19,561 nucleotides of DNA from JBHHZM01 sp046758065 (GTDB lineage: Bacteria > Pseudomonadota > Alphaproteobacteria > JAAXGF01). The first letter of the stretch is position 1. Every line of letters begins with the position of its first letter. A program made the position numbers and the translations under genes. A model generated the notes under the pieces. It saw only the letters and a list, made by a program, of their open reading frames with translations, was not told the origin of the DNA and did no database searches. Positions 1 through 7,151 of the stretch are shown here, in pieces. Location: contig JBHHZM010000057.1 of NCBI GenBank assembly GCA_046758065.1, forward strand, positions 1 to 19,561. Direction: 5' to 3'.

Positions 1-21
1 CCGGGGTTTCCAAATCGGAAA

Positions 22-190
22 CTAGAGCGAGATGTGATGAGATAGAACCATTCTGTTTCCCGGGCGGCGGACGCCCGCGGCGTCGGCGCGCTTGCCCGAT
101 GTCCCCGCATCGCGCCGCGCGCGCCTCCTGGCGGATCGCCTCGCCGCCCGGGAAACAGAATCGATCCGATCTCATCACATCTCGCTCTAG
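22..190. repeat. Long imperfect inverted repeat, MITE- or REP-like
   Basis: The outer arms are 22 bases at 22-43 (starting CTAGAGCGAGATG) and their exact reverse complement at 169-190. Inner arms of 18 bases at 50-67 (ATTCTGTTTCCCGGGCGG) pair exactly with 144-161. The two arm blocks are separated by unmatched bases 44-49 and 162-168, so the whole folds into a long cruciform or hairpin with a GC-rich loop of about 76 bases. Both ends carry CTAG. There is no open frame of note inside and no obvious target-site duplication. A small separate palindrome, TTTCC-N5-GGAAA, lies at 7-21. Dispersed palindromic repeats ending in CTAGAGC/GCTCTAG seem familiar from alphaproteobacteria, but that is recollection and not something shown here. 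The rest of 1-335, in particular 191-335, shows no gene that I can support. Confidence 0.75.
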
Positions 191-335
191 CGGCCGGTGA
201 AGCGCGCTTCCCGTCTTTCGGCGAAGCCAGCGTCCGGCTGGAACGCGCTTTCGCTTCCCGACGGCGTCGCCGAGGGGCGCACTTTCCTGTACCGAGCGGG
301 CGGCGCGGCGCAGGACCCGGCCGTCGGCAAGGACG

Positions 336-794
336 TCAAAGCCGTTTGCGCATGTAGATTCGCGGATAGCCCCGCACGGTGCGGCGCCCGGTCTCTTCGT
401 AACCCAGGGCACGGTACAGTCCGACGTTCTCGATCATCAGTTCGTGGGTATAGAGATCGAGGGCCCGGTAGCTGAGACGGCGCGCCTCGGCCTCGGCGAA
501 GGCAATCAGCCGCTGCCCGAAGCCCTGGCCCTGATGATCGGGATGGACCGCCACGTTGTCGAGCAGCAGCCCGCTCTGATTGCGGACCAGAACGAGCACG
601 CCGGCAATCTCGGCCGCGCACGCCAGCACGAACGTCGGGTGGCGGTCGATCACCTCGGCGTAGTCGTCGAGCATCGGCCCGGGCGGTTTGCCGATGCGCG
701 GCAGGTAGATCGTGTAGGCGGCCGCGACACAGGCCGCGGCGGCTTCCGCGTCGGACGCCTGGGCCGGACGGATTGCAAACTCCGCGGCGCTCAT
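336..794 (-). CDS. GNAT-family N-acetyltransferase
   Basis: This 152-residue protein is the normal size for a single GNAT domain. It has the acetyl-CoA-binding motif A around residues 82-97 (VAVHPDHQGQGFGQRLI), with the Q-G-Q-G-F-G pyrophosphate loop at 88-93, and the motif B region ENVGLYRALGYEETGRR near the C terminus, as in the RimI-like branch. It should transfer an acetyl group from acetyl-CoA to an amine or an N terminus; the substrate cannot be told from sequence. The ATG start lies 9 bases after the stop of the crotonase-like gene, so the two are probably cotranscribed. The frame is complete and codon use matches its neighbours. Confidence 0.85.
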   Translation of the reverse strand: MSAAEFAIRPAQASDAEAAAACVAAAYTIYLPRIGKPPGPMLDDYAEVIDRHPTFVLACAAEIAGVLVLVRNQSGLLLDNVAVHPDHQGQGFGQRLIAFAEAEARRLSYRALDLYTHELMIENVGLYRALGYEETGRRTVRGYPRIYMRKRL

Positions 795-803
795 GGCTGC
801 CGC

Positions 804-1562
804 CTATTTCCTCGTGAAGTGCGGCTTGCGCTTGTCGGCGAAGGCGGCGAGCCCTTCCTCGAGGTCGTCGGACGCGAAACAGGCGAGGATTTCGCGCGCC
901 AGCCAGTCGTGATCGAGATCGCCGCGCTCGATACCGACGAGCGCGCGCTTCATGCCCTGGACCGCGCGCGGCGCGAGCGCGGCGAGACGCCCGGCGAGCG
1001 CCGCGGTGCGCCGGGAGAGGTCTTCGGGCGCGACGCGATGATCGAGGAAACCGATGGCGAGCAGGGCGTCGGAATCGAGTTCCTCGGCGGCCAGCAGCAG
1101 ACGCCGCGCCGGGCCGGGGCCGAGGCGGGCGAGGAAACGGCGCAGGCCGCTTTCATTGTAGATCACGCCGAGACGCGCCGCCGGCACGAACAGGCGCATG
1201 CCTTCGACGCCGATGCGAAAATCGCAGGCCAGCGCCAGATCGACCGCGGCGCCGAAGACCCCGCCGTTGAGGGCGCAGATCGTCGGCAGGCGACAGTCCT
1301 CGAGGCGCCGGATCGCGCGTTCGATGGGGTTGTCGCGCCAGTCGGTCGCGGCGACGTCGCCGTGGGCGAAGCCCGAGCAGAAGCTCTTCCCGCCGGCCCC
1401 GGTGAGCACCAGAACGCGCCGCTCCGTATCGGCGTCGACCCGCTCGATCAGCGCCTCGAGGGCGGCGAGATCGTCGAGCTCGAGCATGTTGTGCTTGTCG
1501 GGGCGATCGAGGGTGATCGTCGCCCGTTGGTCCTCGATTTCGAGCCGGAGACGCTGGCTCAT
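804..1562 (-). CDS. Enoyl-CoA hydratase/isomerase (crotonase) family protein
   Basis: This 252-residue single-domain crotonase-fold protein has the usual family length. The first oxyanion-hole segment is at residues 58-69 (GGKSFCSGFAHGD) and the second at 98-114 (LNGGVFGAAVDLALACD). The C-terminal half has the normal helical trimerisation part. Family members act on acyl-CoA thioesters as hydratases, isomerases, decarboxylases or hydrolases. By my alignment, the two catalytic glutamates of classical hydratases (E144 and E164 of the rat enzyme) correspond to D108 and A128, so plain enoyl-CoA hydratase activity is doubtful and the gene should not be named echA or paaF. It is followed after 9 bases by the GNAT gene. 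The 145 bases on its 5' side, toward the thi operon, show no recognisable gene. Confidence 0.85.
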   Translation of the reverse strand: MSQRLRLEIEDQRATITLDRPDKHNMLELDDLAALEALIERVDADTERRVLVLTGAGGKSFCSGFAHGDVAATDWRDNPIERAIRRLEDCRLPTICALNGGVFGAAVDLALACDFRIGVEGMRLFVPAARLGVIYNESGLRRFLARLGPGPARRLLLAAEELDSDALLAIGFLDHRVAPEDLSRRTAALAGRLAALAPRAVQGMKRALVGIERGDLDHDWLAREILACFASDDLEEGLAAFADKRKPHFTRK

Positions 1563-1707
1563 GGCCGCTCCTCATGCGCGGACGCGCGCGCCCGGCCCGC
1601 CGGGACGCGACCGGGCAAGGCCCGACCGTAACACGGAACCCCGCCGCCCGTCACAGTTCGAGGCTGGGTCGACGGGTCGATGTCAACACCGGGACCGGGG
1701 CGTCGGA

Positions 1708-2370
1708 TCACCAGTCGCCGCGGCTCGTCCGCGACGATCGAGGCTGCCGCACCGCCGCTATCGCTTGCACGATGGTCGCCACCGCGCGCGCCGGGTCTTC
1801 GGCGTGCATGACGGCGCCGAGCACGGCAACGCCGGCGGCGCCGGCGGCCAGACACTCGTTCGCGTTGGCGGCGGTAATCCCGCCCAGCGCAACGACGGGG
1901 ACGTCGAGCGCGGCGGCAATCCGGGCGAAACCGTCCGCGCCGAGGACGGGGCCGTAACCCGGTTTGCTCGCGCTCGGAAAGACCGGGCTCAGGGTGACGT
2001 AGTCGACGCCTTGAGCCTCGGCGGCGCGCGCCTCGTCGAGCGAGTGCGCCGAGACGCCGACGAGGGTGGTTTCGCCGACGATGCGCCGTGCGGCCGCCAC
2101 ATCGTGGCCTTGCGGCAGATGGACGCCGCGGGCGCCGCGCTCGACGGCGACCGTCGCGTCACCGTTGACGCTGACGGCGGCGCCAAAGGGCCGCGCGAGC
2201 GCGACGATTTCCTCGACCAGCGCGGCGAGTGCCGCCGGGGGCAGGTCCTTCTCGCGCACCATCAGCCAGCGACAGCCCCCGGCGAACGCCGCCGCGACCA
2301 CATAGCTCAACGACCCTCTCGCCGACGCCCTGCGGTCACTGATGACGAGCAGCGGCGCCGGCACACTCAT
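1708..2370 (-). CDS. tenI: Thiamine phosphate synthase family, TenI-like; probable thiazole tautomerase
   Basis: This 220-residue TIM-barrel protein belongs to the ThiE/TenI family. Visible motifs are VREKD (38-42), VSVNGD (66-71), GVHLPQGHD (82-90), GVSAHSLDEA (105-114) and ALGGITAANAN (161-171). Canonical ThiE has an NDR segment and HLGQ(D/E)D with a metal-binding aspartate; here these read NGD and HLPQGH, which resembles TenI of Bacillus subtilis. TenI is a thiazole tautomerase that aromatises the ThiG product, and His109 matches its conserved catalytic-region histidine. The ATG overlaps the thiG stop (ATGA), so the two are translationally coupled, which fits a partner of ThiG. A complete canonical ThiE is encoded at the head of the same operon. 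The assignment to TenI over a second ThiE is inference from motifs and context. Confidence 0.75.
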   Translation of the reverse strand: MSVPAPLLVISDRRASARGSLSYVVAAAFAGGCRWLMVREKDLPPAALAALVEEIVALARPFGAAVSVNGDATVAVERGARGVHLPQGHDVAAARRIVGETTLVGVSAHSLDEARAAEAQGVDYVTLSPVFPSASKPGYGPVLGADGFARIAAALDVPVVALGGITAANANECLAAGAAGVAVLGAVMHAEDPARAVATIVQAIAAVRQPRSSRTSRGDW

Positions 2371-3137
2371 GCCACGACGACGTCCTCGACGGGACTCGAC
2401 GCCGTGGCGTAGCGCCGGCGCGGGATGCGCCCGGCCTGGTAGGCGAGGCGTCCCGACTCGACCGCGAGCCGCACGGCGCGCGCCATGCTCACCGGGTCGC
2501 GCGCGCCGGCGACGGCGCTGTTGAGCAGCACACCGTCGCAACCCATCTCCATCGCGATCGTGACGTCCGACGCGGTGCCGACGCCGGCGTCGACGATGAC
2601 CGGCGCCTCGATCTGCTCGCGGATGATGCGCATGTTGTGCGGGTTGCGGATGCCAAGACCCGAGCCGATGGGCGCGCCGAGCGGCATCACCGCGGAGCAG
2701 CCCACCTCGACGAGCTTGCGGCAGGTCACGGGATCGTCGTTGCAGTAGGGCAGGACGACGAAGCCGTCATCGACGAGTTCCTTGGCGGCCCGCAGAAGCT
2801 GGCCGACGTCCGGGAACAGGGTCTTGTCGTCACCGATGACCTCGAGCTTGATCCAATCGGTCTCGAGCGCCTCGCGCGCGAGCTGCGCCGTCAGCACCGC
2901 ATCGCGCGCGGTGTAGCAGCCGGCGGTGTTGGGTAGCACCTCCCAGCGCCCGCGCAGGCGCTCGAGGATCGAGTCCTCGCCGCCATCGAGCTTGACACGG
3001 CGGATCGCCACGGTGACGAGCTCGGCGCCGCTCGCTTCGATGGCGTCGAGCATGATCTCGTCGTTGGGATAGCGGGCGCTGCCGATGATCAGGCGCGACC
3101 GGAACGTCCTGCCCGCGATGATCAGTGGTTTGGACAT
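2367..3137 (-). CDS. thiG: Thiazole synthase ThiG
   Basis: This 256-residue cytoplasmic TIM-barrel enzyme matches the usual ThiG length. It condenses deoxyxylulose 5-phosphate, dehydroglycine and sulfur from ThiS thiocarboxylate into the thiamine thiazole phosphate. The Schiff-base lysine is Lys97 in the motif WIKLEVIGD (95-103). Other family segments are NTAGCYTARDA (70-80), LPYCNDDPVTC, MPLGAPIGSGLGI and VDAGVGTASD. It lies 40 bases downstream of thiS and overlaps the tenI-like gene by 4 bases. No thiO or thiH source of dehydroglycine is present in the window. The identification is firm. Confidence 0.97.
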   Translation of the reverse strand: MSKPLIIAGRTFRSRLIIGSARYPNDEIMLDAIEASGAELVTVAIRRVKLDGGEDSILERLRGRWEVLPNTAGCYTARDAVLTAQLAREALETDWIKLEVIGDDKTLFPDVGQLLRAAKELVDDGFVVLPYCNDDPVTCRKLVEVGCSAVMPLGAPIGSGLGIRNPHNMRIIREQIEAPVIVDAGVGTASDVTIAMEMGCDGVLLNSAVAGARDPVSMARAVRLAVESGRLAYQAGRIPRRRYATASSPVEDVVVA

Positions 3138-3177
3138 GGTGACGTGTCTCCGCTGTGTAACATCTTCCGTCCCGCCG

Positions 3178-3387
3178 CTATCCGCCCGCCCGTGGCTGGA
3201 CGATCTCGACGCGATCGCCGGGGGCGAGTCGGATCGAGCGCCACGCGGCGCGCGGAACGACGCCGGCGTTGACCGCGACGGCGACGCCGCGGCGATCGGG
3301 GTCGATGCCGCATTCGGCGAGCAGTTCGCGCACGGTCTGCGCGCGATAGGGGCGCGGTTCGCCGCTCACGGTTATGGTTTCGCCCAT
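3178..3387 (-). CDS. thiS: Sulfur carrier protein ThiS
   Basis: This 69-residue beta-grasp protein of ubiquitin type ends in the diagnostic Gly-Gly (residues 68-69, RAGG). Its C terminus is adenylated and thiocarboxylated, and it donates sulfur to ThiG in thiazole formation. The start is the ATG at 3387, preceded by AGGGAG, which gives the standard length. The protein has the expected pattern of an ERTS-like helix (TVRELLAECG, 18-27) and VAVAVNAGVVPR before the acidic and hydrophobic tail. It sits between tenA (28 bases upstream) and thiG (40 bases downstream) in the thi operon. Confidence 0.95.
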   Translation of the reverse strand: MGETITVSGEPRPYRAQTVRELLAECGIDPDRRGVAVAVNAGVVPRAAWRSIRLAPGDRVEIVQPRAGG

Positions 3388-3415
3388 GGGCGTTTCTCCC
3401 TTGCTCGACTTCGCC

Positions 3416-4093
3416 TCACACGGCGGCGCGCACCGCCGGCCAGTCCTCGAGCCGGTAGGCGGCGTCCCAGAACATCCATTCGAACTCCGCGGCGCGGGCG
3501 AAGGCGGCGCGCATGTCGGCGCGCGCGCTGTCCGAAGCCCCCTCGGCAACCCCGTCGGCGGTGGCGATGACGGCACGCACGGCGGCGCCGAACGCCTCGT
3601 CGGCGTAGGTGTCGATCCACGCCTGATACGGGTTGTCGGGCGCGCTGCGATCCATGATGTGTTGACCCACCTGCCAGTAAATCCAGGGACAGGGCATCAG
3701 CGCGGCGACGACGACCTCGTAGGGCGCGTGATACGCCGTCGCCATCAGGAAATTGGTGTAATTGAGGCAGGTGGGAGAGGGCTCGGTGCACGCCGCTGTC
3801 TCGGGCGCGATGCCGTAGTCGCGGAAAAACCTGTCGTGCAGCACGCGCTCATCGACGACACCTTCGCGGACCCTGTCGGTGAAATGGATCATCGAATCCG
3901 TATCCGGCGCCCGCGCGGCGGCGACCGCCAGCGCGCGCGAAAAGGCGACGAGGAAAACGGCGTCCTGGAGCAGGTAGTGGCGGAAGCGTTCCGTGCTCAA
4001 ACTACCCGCCGCGAGCTCCCGGTTGAACGGATGCGCAACGATCGCGTCGTAGACCGGGGCGATCGCCGCCCAGGCGTCATCGGAAAAGCTCAT
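3416..4093 (-). CDS. tenA: Thiaminase II / aminopyrimidine aminohydrolase TenA
   Basis: This 225-residue all-helical TenA-family protein hydrolyses aminomethylpyrimidine from degraded thiamine to HMP, feeding salvage into ThiD. The residues known from Bacillus TenA are present at the same numbers: Asp44 (LLQDAV), the catalytic Cys135 in LMPCPWIYW and Glu205 in EFEWMFWD. The start is the ATG at 4093, which overlaps the thiD stop as ATGA. Adjacency to thiD supports a role in pyrimidine salvage. The protein has no signal peptide and is cytoplasmic. The full-length frame has been kept intact. Confidence 0.94.
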   Translation of the reverse strand: MSFSDDAWAAIAPVYDAIVAHPFNRELAAGSLSTERFRHYLLQDAVFLVAFSRALAVAAARAPDTDSMIHFTDRVREGVVDERVLHDRFFRDYGIAPETAACTEPSPTCLNYTNFLMATAYHAPYEVVVAALMPCPWIYWQVGQHIMDRSAPDNPYQAWIDTYADEAFGAAVRAVIATADGVAEGASDSARADMRAAFARAAEFEWMFWDAAYRLEDWPAVRAAV

Positions 4094-4908
4094 CGGTCCG
4101 TCTCCTCCCTCGGCCACAGCGCGTGAAAGTGATGCACCGGCCCGCGGCCGCCGCCGATGCCAAGCCCGTCCGCCGCGAGAATCGCTGCAGTAACGTAGTC
4201 CTTCGCCTGCTGCACGGCGCCGGCGAGCGATTGGCCGCGCGCGAGATGGGCGGCGATGGCGGCCGACAGCGTGCAGCCGGTGCCGTGGGTGTTGCGGGTG
4301 TCGACGCGCGGCGCAGAAAGTCTGAGCCATTCGTTGCCGTCGTAGAACATGTCGACGCTGTCCGCGCCGCTCATGTGCCCGCCCTTGAGCAGTACGCTCT
4401 CGGCCCCGAGGCGCTTGAGCGCCTTGCACGCGTCGGCCATCGCCTCGACGGTGCGGGCGATCTCGCGATCGAGCAAGACCGCTGCTTCGGGGAGGTTCGG
4501 AGTAATCACGGTGGCGAAGGGGACGAGGCGCTCGCGCAGCGCCGCGACCGCCTCGGGACGCAGCAGGCGGTCGCCGCTCTTCGCCACCATGACCGGGTCG
4601 ACGACCACGGCGGGAGGCGCGTGCCGGCGCAGCGCCGCCGCCACTGCGTCGATGATCTCGACGCTGCCGAGCATGCCGATCTTGACTGCGTCGATGCGGA
4701 TGTCGTCGATCACCGCGTCGATCTGGACGCCGACGAACTCAGGCGGGACCTCGTGGATGGCGCGCACCTCGTTTGTATTCTGCGCCGTGAGCGCGGTAAT
4801 CACCGAGGCGCCGTAGACGCCGAGCGCAGAGAACGCCTTGAGATCGGCCTGGATGCCAGCGCCGCCGCCGCTATCGGAGCCGGCGATGGTAAGCGCTGCC
4901 GCGGTCAT
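4090..4908 (-). CDS. thiD: Hydroxymethylpyrimidine/phosphomethylpyrimidine kinase ThiD
   Basis: This 272-residue ribokinase-fold kinase phosphorylates HMP to HMP-P and then to HMP-PP, the pyrimidine substrate of ThiE. It has the N-terminal signature TIAGSDSGGGAGIQADLKAF (7-26), the VDPVMVAKSG segment (103-112), TPNLPEA and the C-terminal anion-hole motif NTHGTGCTLSAAI with Cys212. The ATG overlaps the thiE stop (ATGA), and its own stop overlaps the tenA start in the same way, so thiE-thiD-tenA form a translationally coupled block. The length is normal for a stand-alone ThiD; there is no fused ThiE or TenA domain. Confidence 0.96.
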   Translation of the reverse strand: MTAAALTIAGSDSGGGAGIQADLKAFSALGVYGASVITALTAQNTNEVRAIHEVPPEFVGVQIDAVIDDIRIDAVKIGMLGSVEIIDAVAAALRRHAPPAVVVDPVMVAKSGDRLLRPEAVAALRERLVPFATVITPNLPEAAVLLDREIARTVEAMADACKALKRLGAESVLLKGGHMSGADSVDMFYDGNEWLRLSAPRVDTRNTHGTGCTLSAAIAAHLARGQSLAGAVQQAKDYVTAAILAADGLGIGGGRGPVHHFHALWPREETDR

Positions 4909-5588
4909 GCCGGCGCTCCGCTCCCGAGCGCGCCCGCGATGATCGTCTTGAGTTCGGCGGTGGCGGCGCGCACGTCCGGGGCGGCGCAGATCGCCGAAAT
5001 CACTGCGACGCCCTCGACCCCGGCGCCGATCACCGCGGCCGCGTTGCCGGGGCCGATGCCGCTGATGGCGATACGCGGGAGCTCGACTTCGGCGGCGAGC
5101 CGGCGGACTCCTTCAAGGCCGATGGGCGGGTTGGGATTATCCTTGCTCGCGGTGGCGAAGACCCCGCCGATGCTGACGTAGTCGATCACATCGCTCGGCA
5201 CCGCGCGCGCCTCTTCGAGCGCACGCACGGTAAGGCCGATCACCGCCTCCGCTCCGAGCAGGCGGCGGGCGTCGGCCGGCGCCATGTCGTCTTGGCCGAG
5301 ATGGACGCCGTCGGCGCCGGCGGCGAGGGCCACGTCGACCCGGTCGTTGACGAGCAGAGGAACGCCGCGGGGCCCAAGCCACGCCTTGAGTCGGCGCGCC
5401 TCGTCGATCTGGCGCCGAGTGGCGCCTTCGGGGTCGCGCAGTTGGACGATCGTCGCGCCGCCGGCGACTGCCGCTTCGATCACATCGAGCGGCGCCCGCC
5501 CGCCGCACAGCCGCGGATCGACGACCAGATAGAGTGTGAGATCGAACGGCGCTTGCGACCGAGCCTCACGCGCGTGTTGCATCTTCAC
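4905..5588 (-). CDS. thiE: Thiamine phosphate synthase ThiE (canonical copy)
   Basis: This is the first gene of the thi operon, 227 residues from a GTG at 5588. An ATG two codons later (5582) is the alternative start; the ribosome-binding site GAGGGAG at 5593-5599 suits the GTG better. ThiE joins HMP-PP and thiazole phosphate into thiamine phosphate. The signature segments are intact: VQLRD (48-52), LVNDR (79-83), HLGQDD (96-101, with the metal-binding aspartate), GLTVR, GGVFATASK (141-149) and ISGIGPGNA (175-183). The TPP riboswitch lies directly upstream. It differs clearly from the TenI-like paralogue at the operon's distal end. Confidence 0.93.
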   Translation of the reverse strand: MKMQHAREARSQAPFDLTLYLVVDPRLCGGRAPLDVIEAAVAGGATIVQLRDPEGATRRQIDEARRLKAWLGPRGVPLLVNDRVDVALAAGADGVHLGQDDMAPADARRLLGAEAVIGLTVRALEEARAVPSDVIDYVSIGGVFATASKDNPNPPIGLEGVRRLAAEVELPRIAISGIGPGNAAAVIGAGVEGVAVISAICAAPDVRAATAELKTIIAGALGSGAPA

Positions 5589-5592
5589 CGGT

Positions 5593-5605
5593 CTCCCTCG
5601 GGGAG
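5593..5605 (-). promoter_or_regulatory. Hairpin sequestering the thiE ribosome-binding site
   Basis: On the minus strand the leader reads CTCCC-CGA-GGGAG, a perfect 5-bp stem, and the GGGAG arm (5593-5597) is the Shine-Dalgarno sequence of thiE. This lies between the TPP aptamer and the start codon, so it could be the expression platform that hides the ribosome-binding site. The stem is visible directly; that it forms only with TPP bound is inference from how proteobacterial TPP switches usually act. Confidence 0.55.
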
Positions 5606-5634
5606 CACGGCAGCCGCGCGCTGGCGGTGATACT

Positions 5635-5704
5635 GGCTCCCTACGCTGGCATAATCCAGATCAGGTTCGATGGGTGTTTCTCAGCCCCGAAGGGCACCCC
5701 AGCC
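5635..5704 (-). ncRNA. TPP riboswitch (THI element)
   Basis: On the minus strand the conserved blocks occur in canonical order: GGGGTGCC, GGGCTGAGA, ACCC, GAACCTGATCTGG, then TTATGCCAGCGTAGGGA. The closing P1 helix is GGCT (plus 5701-5704) with AGCC (plus 5635-5638). It senses thiamine pyrophosphate and switches off the downstream thi operon. It sits about 46 bases before the thiE start and about 10 bases after the proposed -10 box, so the aptamer is at the very 5' end of the transcript. Confidence 0.97.
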
Positions 5705-5714
5705 GGACGCGACC

Positions 5715-5743
5715 AATAGAGGACGCACGGCGGAATTTGTCAA
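5715..5743 (-). promoter_or_regulatory. Probable sigma-70-type promoter of the thi operon
   Basis: On the minus strand a perfect -35 box TTGACA (plus 5738-5743) is followed after exactly 17 bases by TCTATT (plus 5715-5720), a 4/6 match to the -10 consensus. It points into the TPP riboswitch just downstream. This is the best promoter match I found in the window. Confidence 0.7.
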
Positions 5744-5848
5744 CCGAATCGACGCGCACCGGCCCCGTGAACAAGCCTCCGGCCGCGACCCGGCTTCCGG
5801 CTTAACGACAGACCCGACAACGGAAGCGGTCAATTCAGTCTGTGATCG

Positions 5849-6646
5849 TCACAGTTCGAGGTCGAGGCTGATCGGTACGTGGTCCGACGGCGCGCGCCAG
5901 CCGCGCGCTTGCTTCAGCACCGAGACGCCGCGCAGTCCGTCGCCGAGCGCCGGGGTCACCCAGACGTGGTCGAGACGGCGCCCGCGGTCGGCCGCTTGCC
6001 AGTCGCGCGCCCGGTAGCTCCACCAACTGTAGACCCGCTCGTCGGGCGGGATGAAACGGCGCACCGCGTCGATCCAGTCGTGGGCGGCGCGCAGGCGCTC
6101 GAGCGCCGCGACCTCGACCGCCGTGTGGCTGACCACGTTGCGCAGCGCCCGATGCGACCAGACGTCGGTTTCGAGCGGTGCGACGTTGAGGTCGCCGACC
6201 ATGACGAAACGGTTGTGCGCCGCCTTGCGGGCCGCGAACCAGTCGGTCGTCTCGGACAAGAAGCGCAGTTTGTGAGCGAACTTGTCGTTGGCTTCGGGAT
6301 CGGGCGTGTCGCCCCCGGAGGGGACATAGAAATTGTGGATCTCGACGCCGCCGGCGAGCGCGACGACGGCATGGCGGCCGTCGGCGCGGTCGCACCAGTC
6401 GCACGCGGCGCTCGCTTCGAACGGCAGCCGCGAGAAGATGGCGACGCCGTTGTAGCCCTTGCAGCCGTTGATCACGCTGTGGCGGTAACCGAGCGCGGCG
6501 AAGGGCGCGCGTGGAAAGGAGGCGTTGACGACCTTGGTTTCCTGGAGGCAGAGGACGTCGGGCGCCTGCGCCTTGACCAGCGCGGCGACGCCGGCGAGCC
6601 GGGCGCGGACCGAGTTGACGTTCCAGGTGGTGATGCGTAAGCGCAC
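5849..6646 (-). CDS. xth: Exodeoxyribonuclease III family protein
   Basis: This 265-residue endonuclease/exonuclease/phosphatase-fold protein is of normal length for ExoIII. Catalytic segments are visible in order: TWNVNSVRAR (7-16, metal-binding Asn), LQETK (34-38, catalytic Glu36), GDLNVAP (catalytic Asp and Asn) and the C-terminal SDHVPI with its catalytic His. ExoIII enzymes cut at abasic sites and degrade 3' ends of duplex DNA in base-excision repair. The start is the GTG at 6646. It is separated from the thi promoter by about 105 bases without further genes. Whether it is the main AP endonuclease of the cell or one of two paralogues cannot be judged here. Confidence 0.92.
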   Translation of the reverse strand: MRLRITTWNVNSVRARLAGVAALVKAQAPDVLCLQETKVVNASFPRAPFAALGYRHSVINGCKGYNGVAIFSRLPFEASAACDWCDRADGRHAVVALAGGVEIHNFYVPSGGDTPDPEANDKFAHKLRFLSETTDWFAARKAAHNRFVMVGDLNVAPLETDVWSHRALRNVVSHTAVEVAALERLRAAHDWIDAVRRFIPPDERVYSWWSYRARDWQAADRGRRLDHVWVTPALGDGLRGVSVLKQARGWRAPSDHVPISLDLEL

Positions 6647-6770
6647 GGACGGGGCGCCGCCAGAACAGAAGCGGGGCGCACTCTAGGCATGCGCCCGGCG
6701 ACTGTCAAACGCTGCCTATCACCATGAGTGCAAGGCCTCCGGGCGGCTGTCCGCAGCCCGGTGAAGGTTC

Positions 6771-6944
6771 TCAGGGCGTCCGGCGGAACCGCGCCGGCCA
6801 GGCGCCGCGCGCGACCCGTTCGATGTCGAACCGCGTCATGCCAATATCGCTGAGTTGGAAATCGTTGAGCGCCGTAAGCTCACGCCGGGTCAGGCGGACG
6901 CGCCGCCAGTGGCGCCAGGTTTCGACCACACCGAGACCGAACAT
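6771..6944 (-). CDS. DUF1127 small basic protein
   Basis: This 57-residue arginine-rich protein carries the DUF1127 signature: an N-terminal helix with W-R-x-W-R-R, then ELTALNDFQLSDIGMTRFDI (residues 22-41). Small DUF1127 proteins are abundant in alphaproteobacteria; some are linked to RNA binding and phosphate or stress control, but no role can be assigned here. The start at 6944 follows a GAGGAG ribosome-binding site. It is transcribed divergently from the amidotransferase gene. The 124 bases between it and xth contain no gene I can support. Confidence 0.88.
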   Translation of the reverse strand: MFGLGVVETWRHWRRVRLTRRELTALNDFQLSDIGMTRFDIERVARGAWPARFRRTP

Positions 6945-7006
6945 GGGCCCGTCTCCTCGTTCTCTGTGGCGGACGGCCCGAAGGACGGTCCGCGGTTCCG
7001 GCGAAT

Positions 7007-7031
7007 CGATCGAAAACCCTGGTTTCGATCG
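7007..7031. repeat. Inverted repeat in the divergent intergenic region
   Basis: CGATCGAAA at 7007-7015 and its exact reverse complement TTTCGATCG at 7023-7031 flank a 7-base spacer. It lies between the divergent DUF1127 and glutamine amidotransferase genes, so it could be an operator or part of a leader hairpin. No regulator is indicated. Confidence 0.4.
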
Positions 7032-7151
7032 GCTGATCGCGGATAGATAGGGCGGATATTCGCCGTCCGCCAACGCGATTGACGCAGGGCCGCCATGCCG
7101 GAACTGCATGGCTCGACGGCCGGCGGGGCGGCGCCGGGAAGCGGGGAAACG

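Noticed and set aside
191..335. Possible small gene or gene remnant between the inverted repeat and the first GNAT gene.
   Set aside because: Frames here are short and Arg/Ala-rich, with no motif or ribosome-binding site, so nothing can be supported.
1650..5861. The 14-base string GTCACAGTTCGAGG occurs at 1650-1663 and again at 5848-5861 at the end of xth, flanking the thi operon, which recalls the comM end duplication.
   Set aside because: Similarity does not extend usefully past the 14 bases, and one such match is expected by chance in a window of this size. It is not treated as an attachment site.
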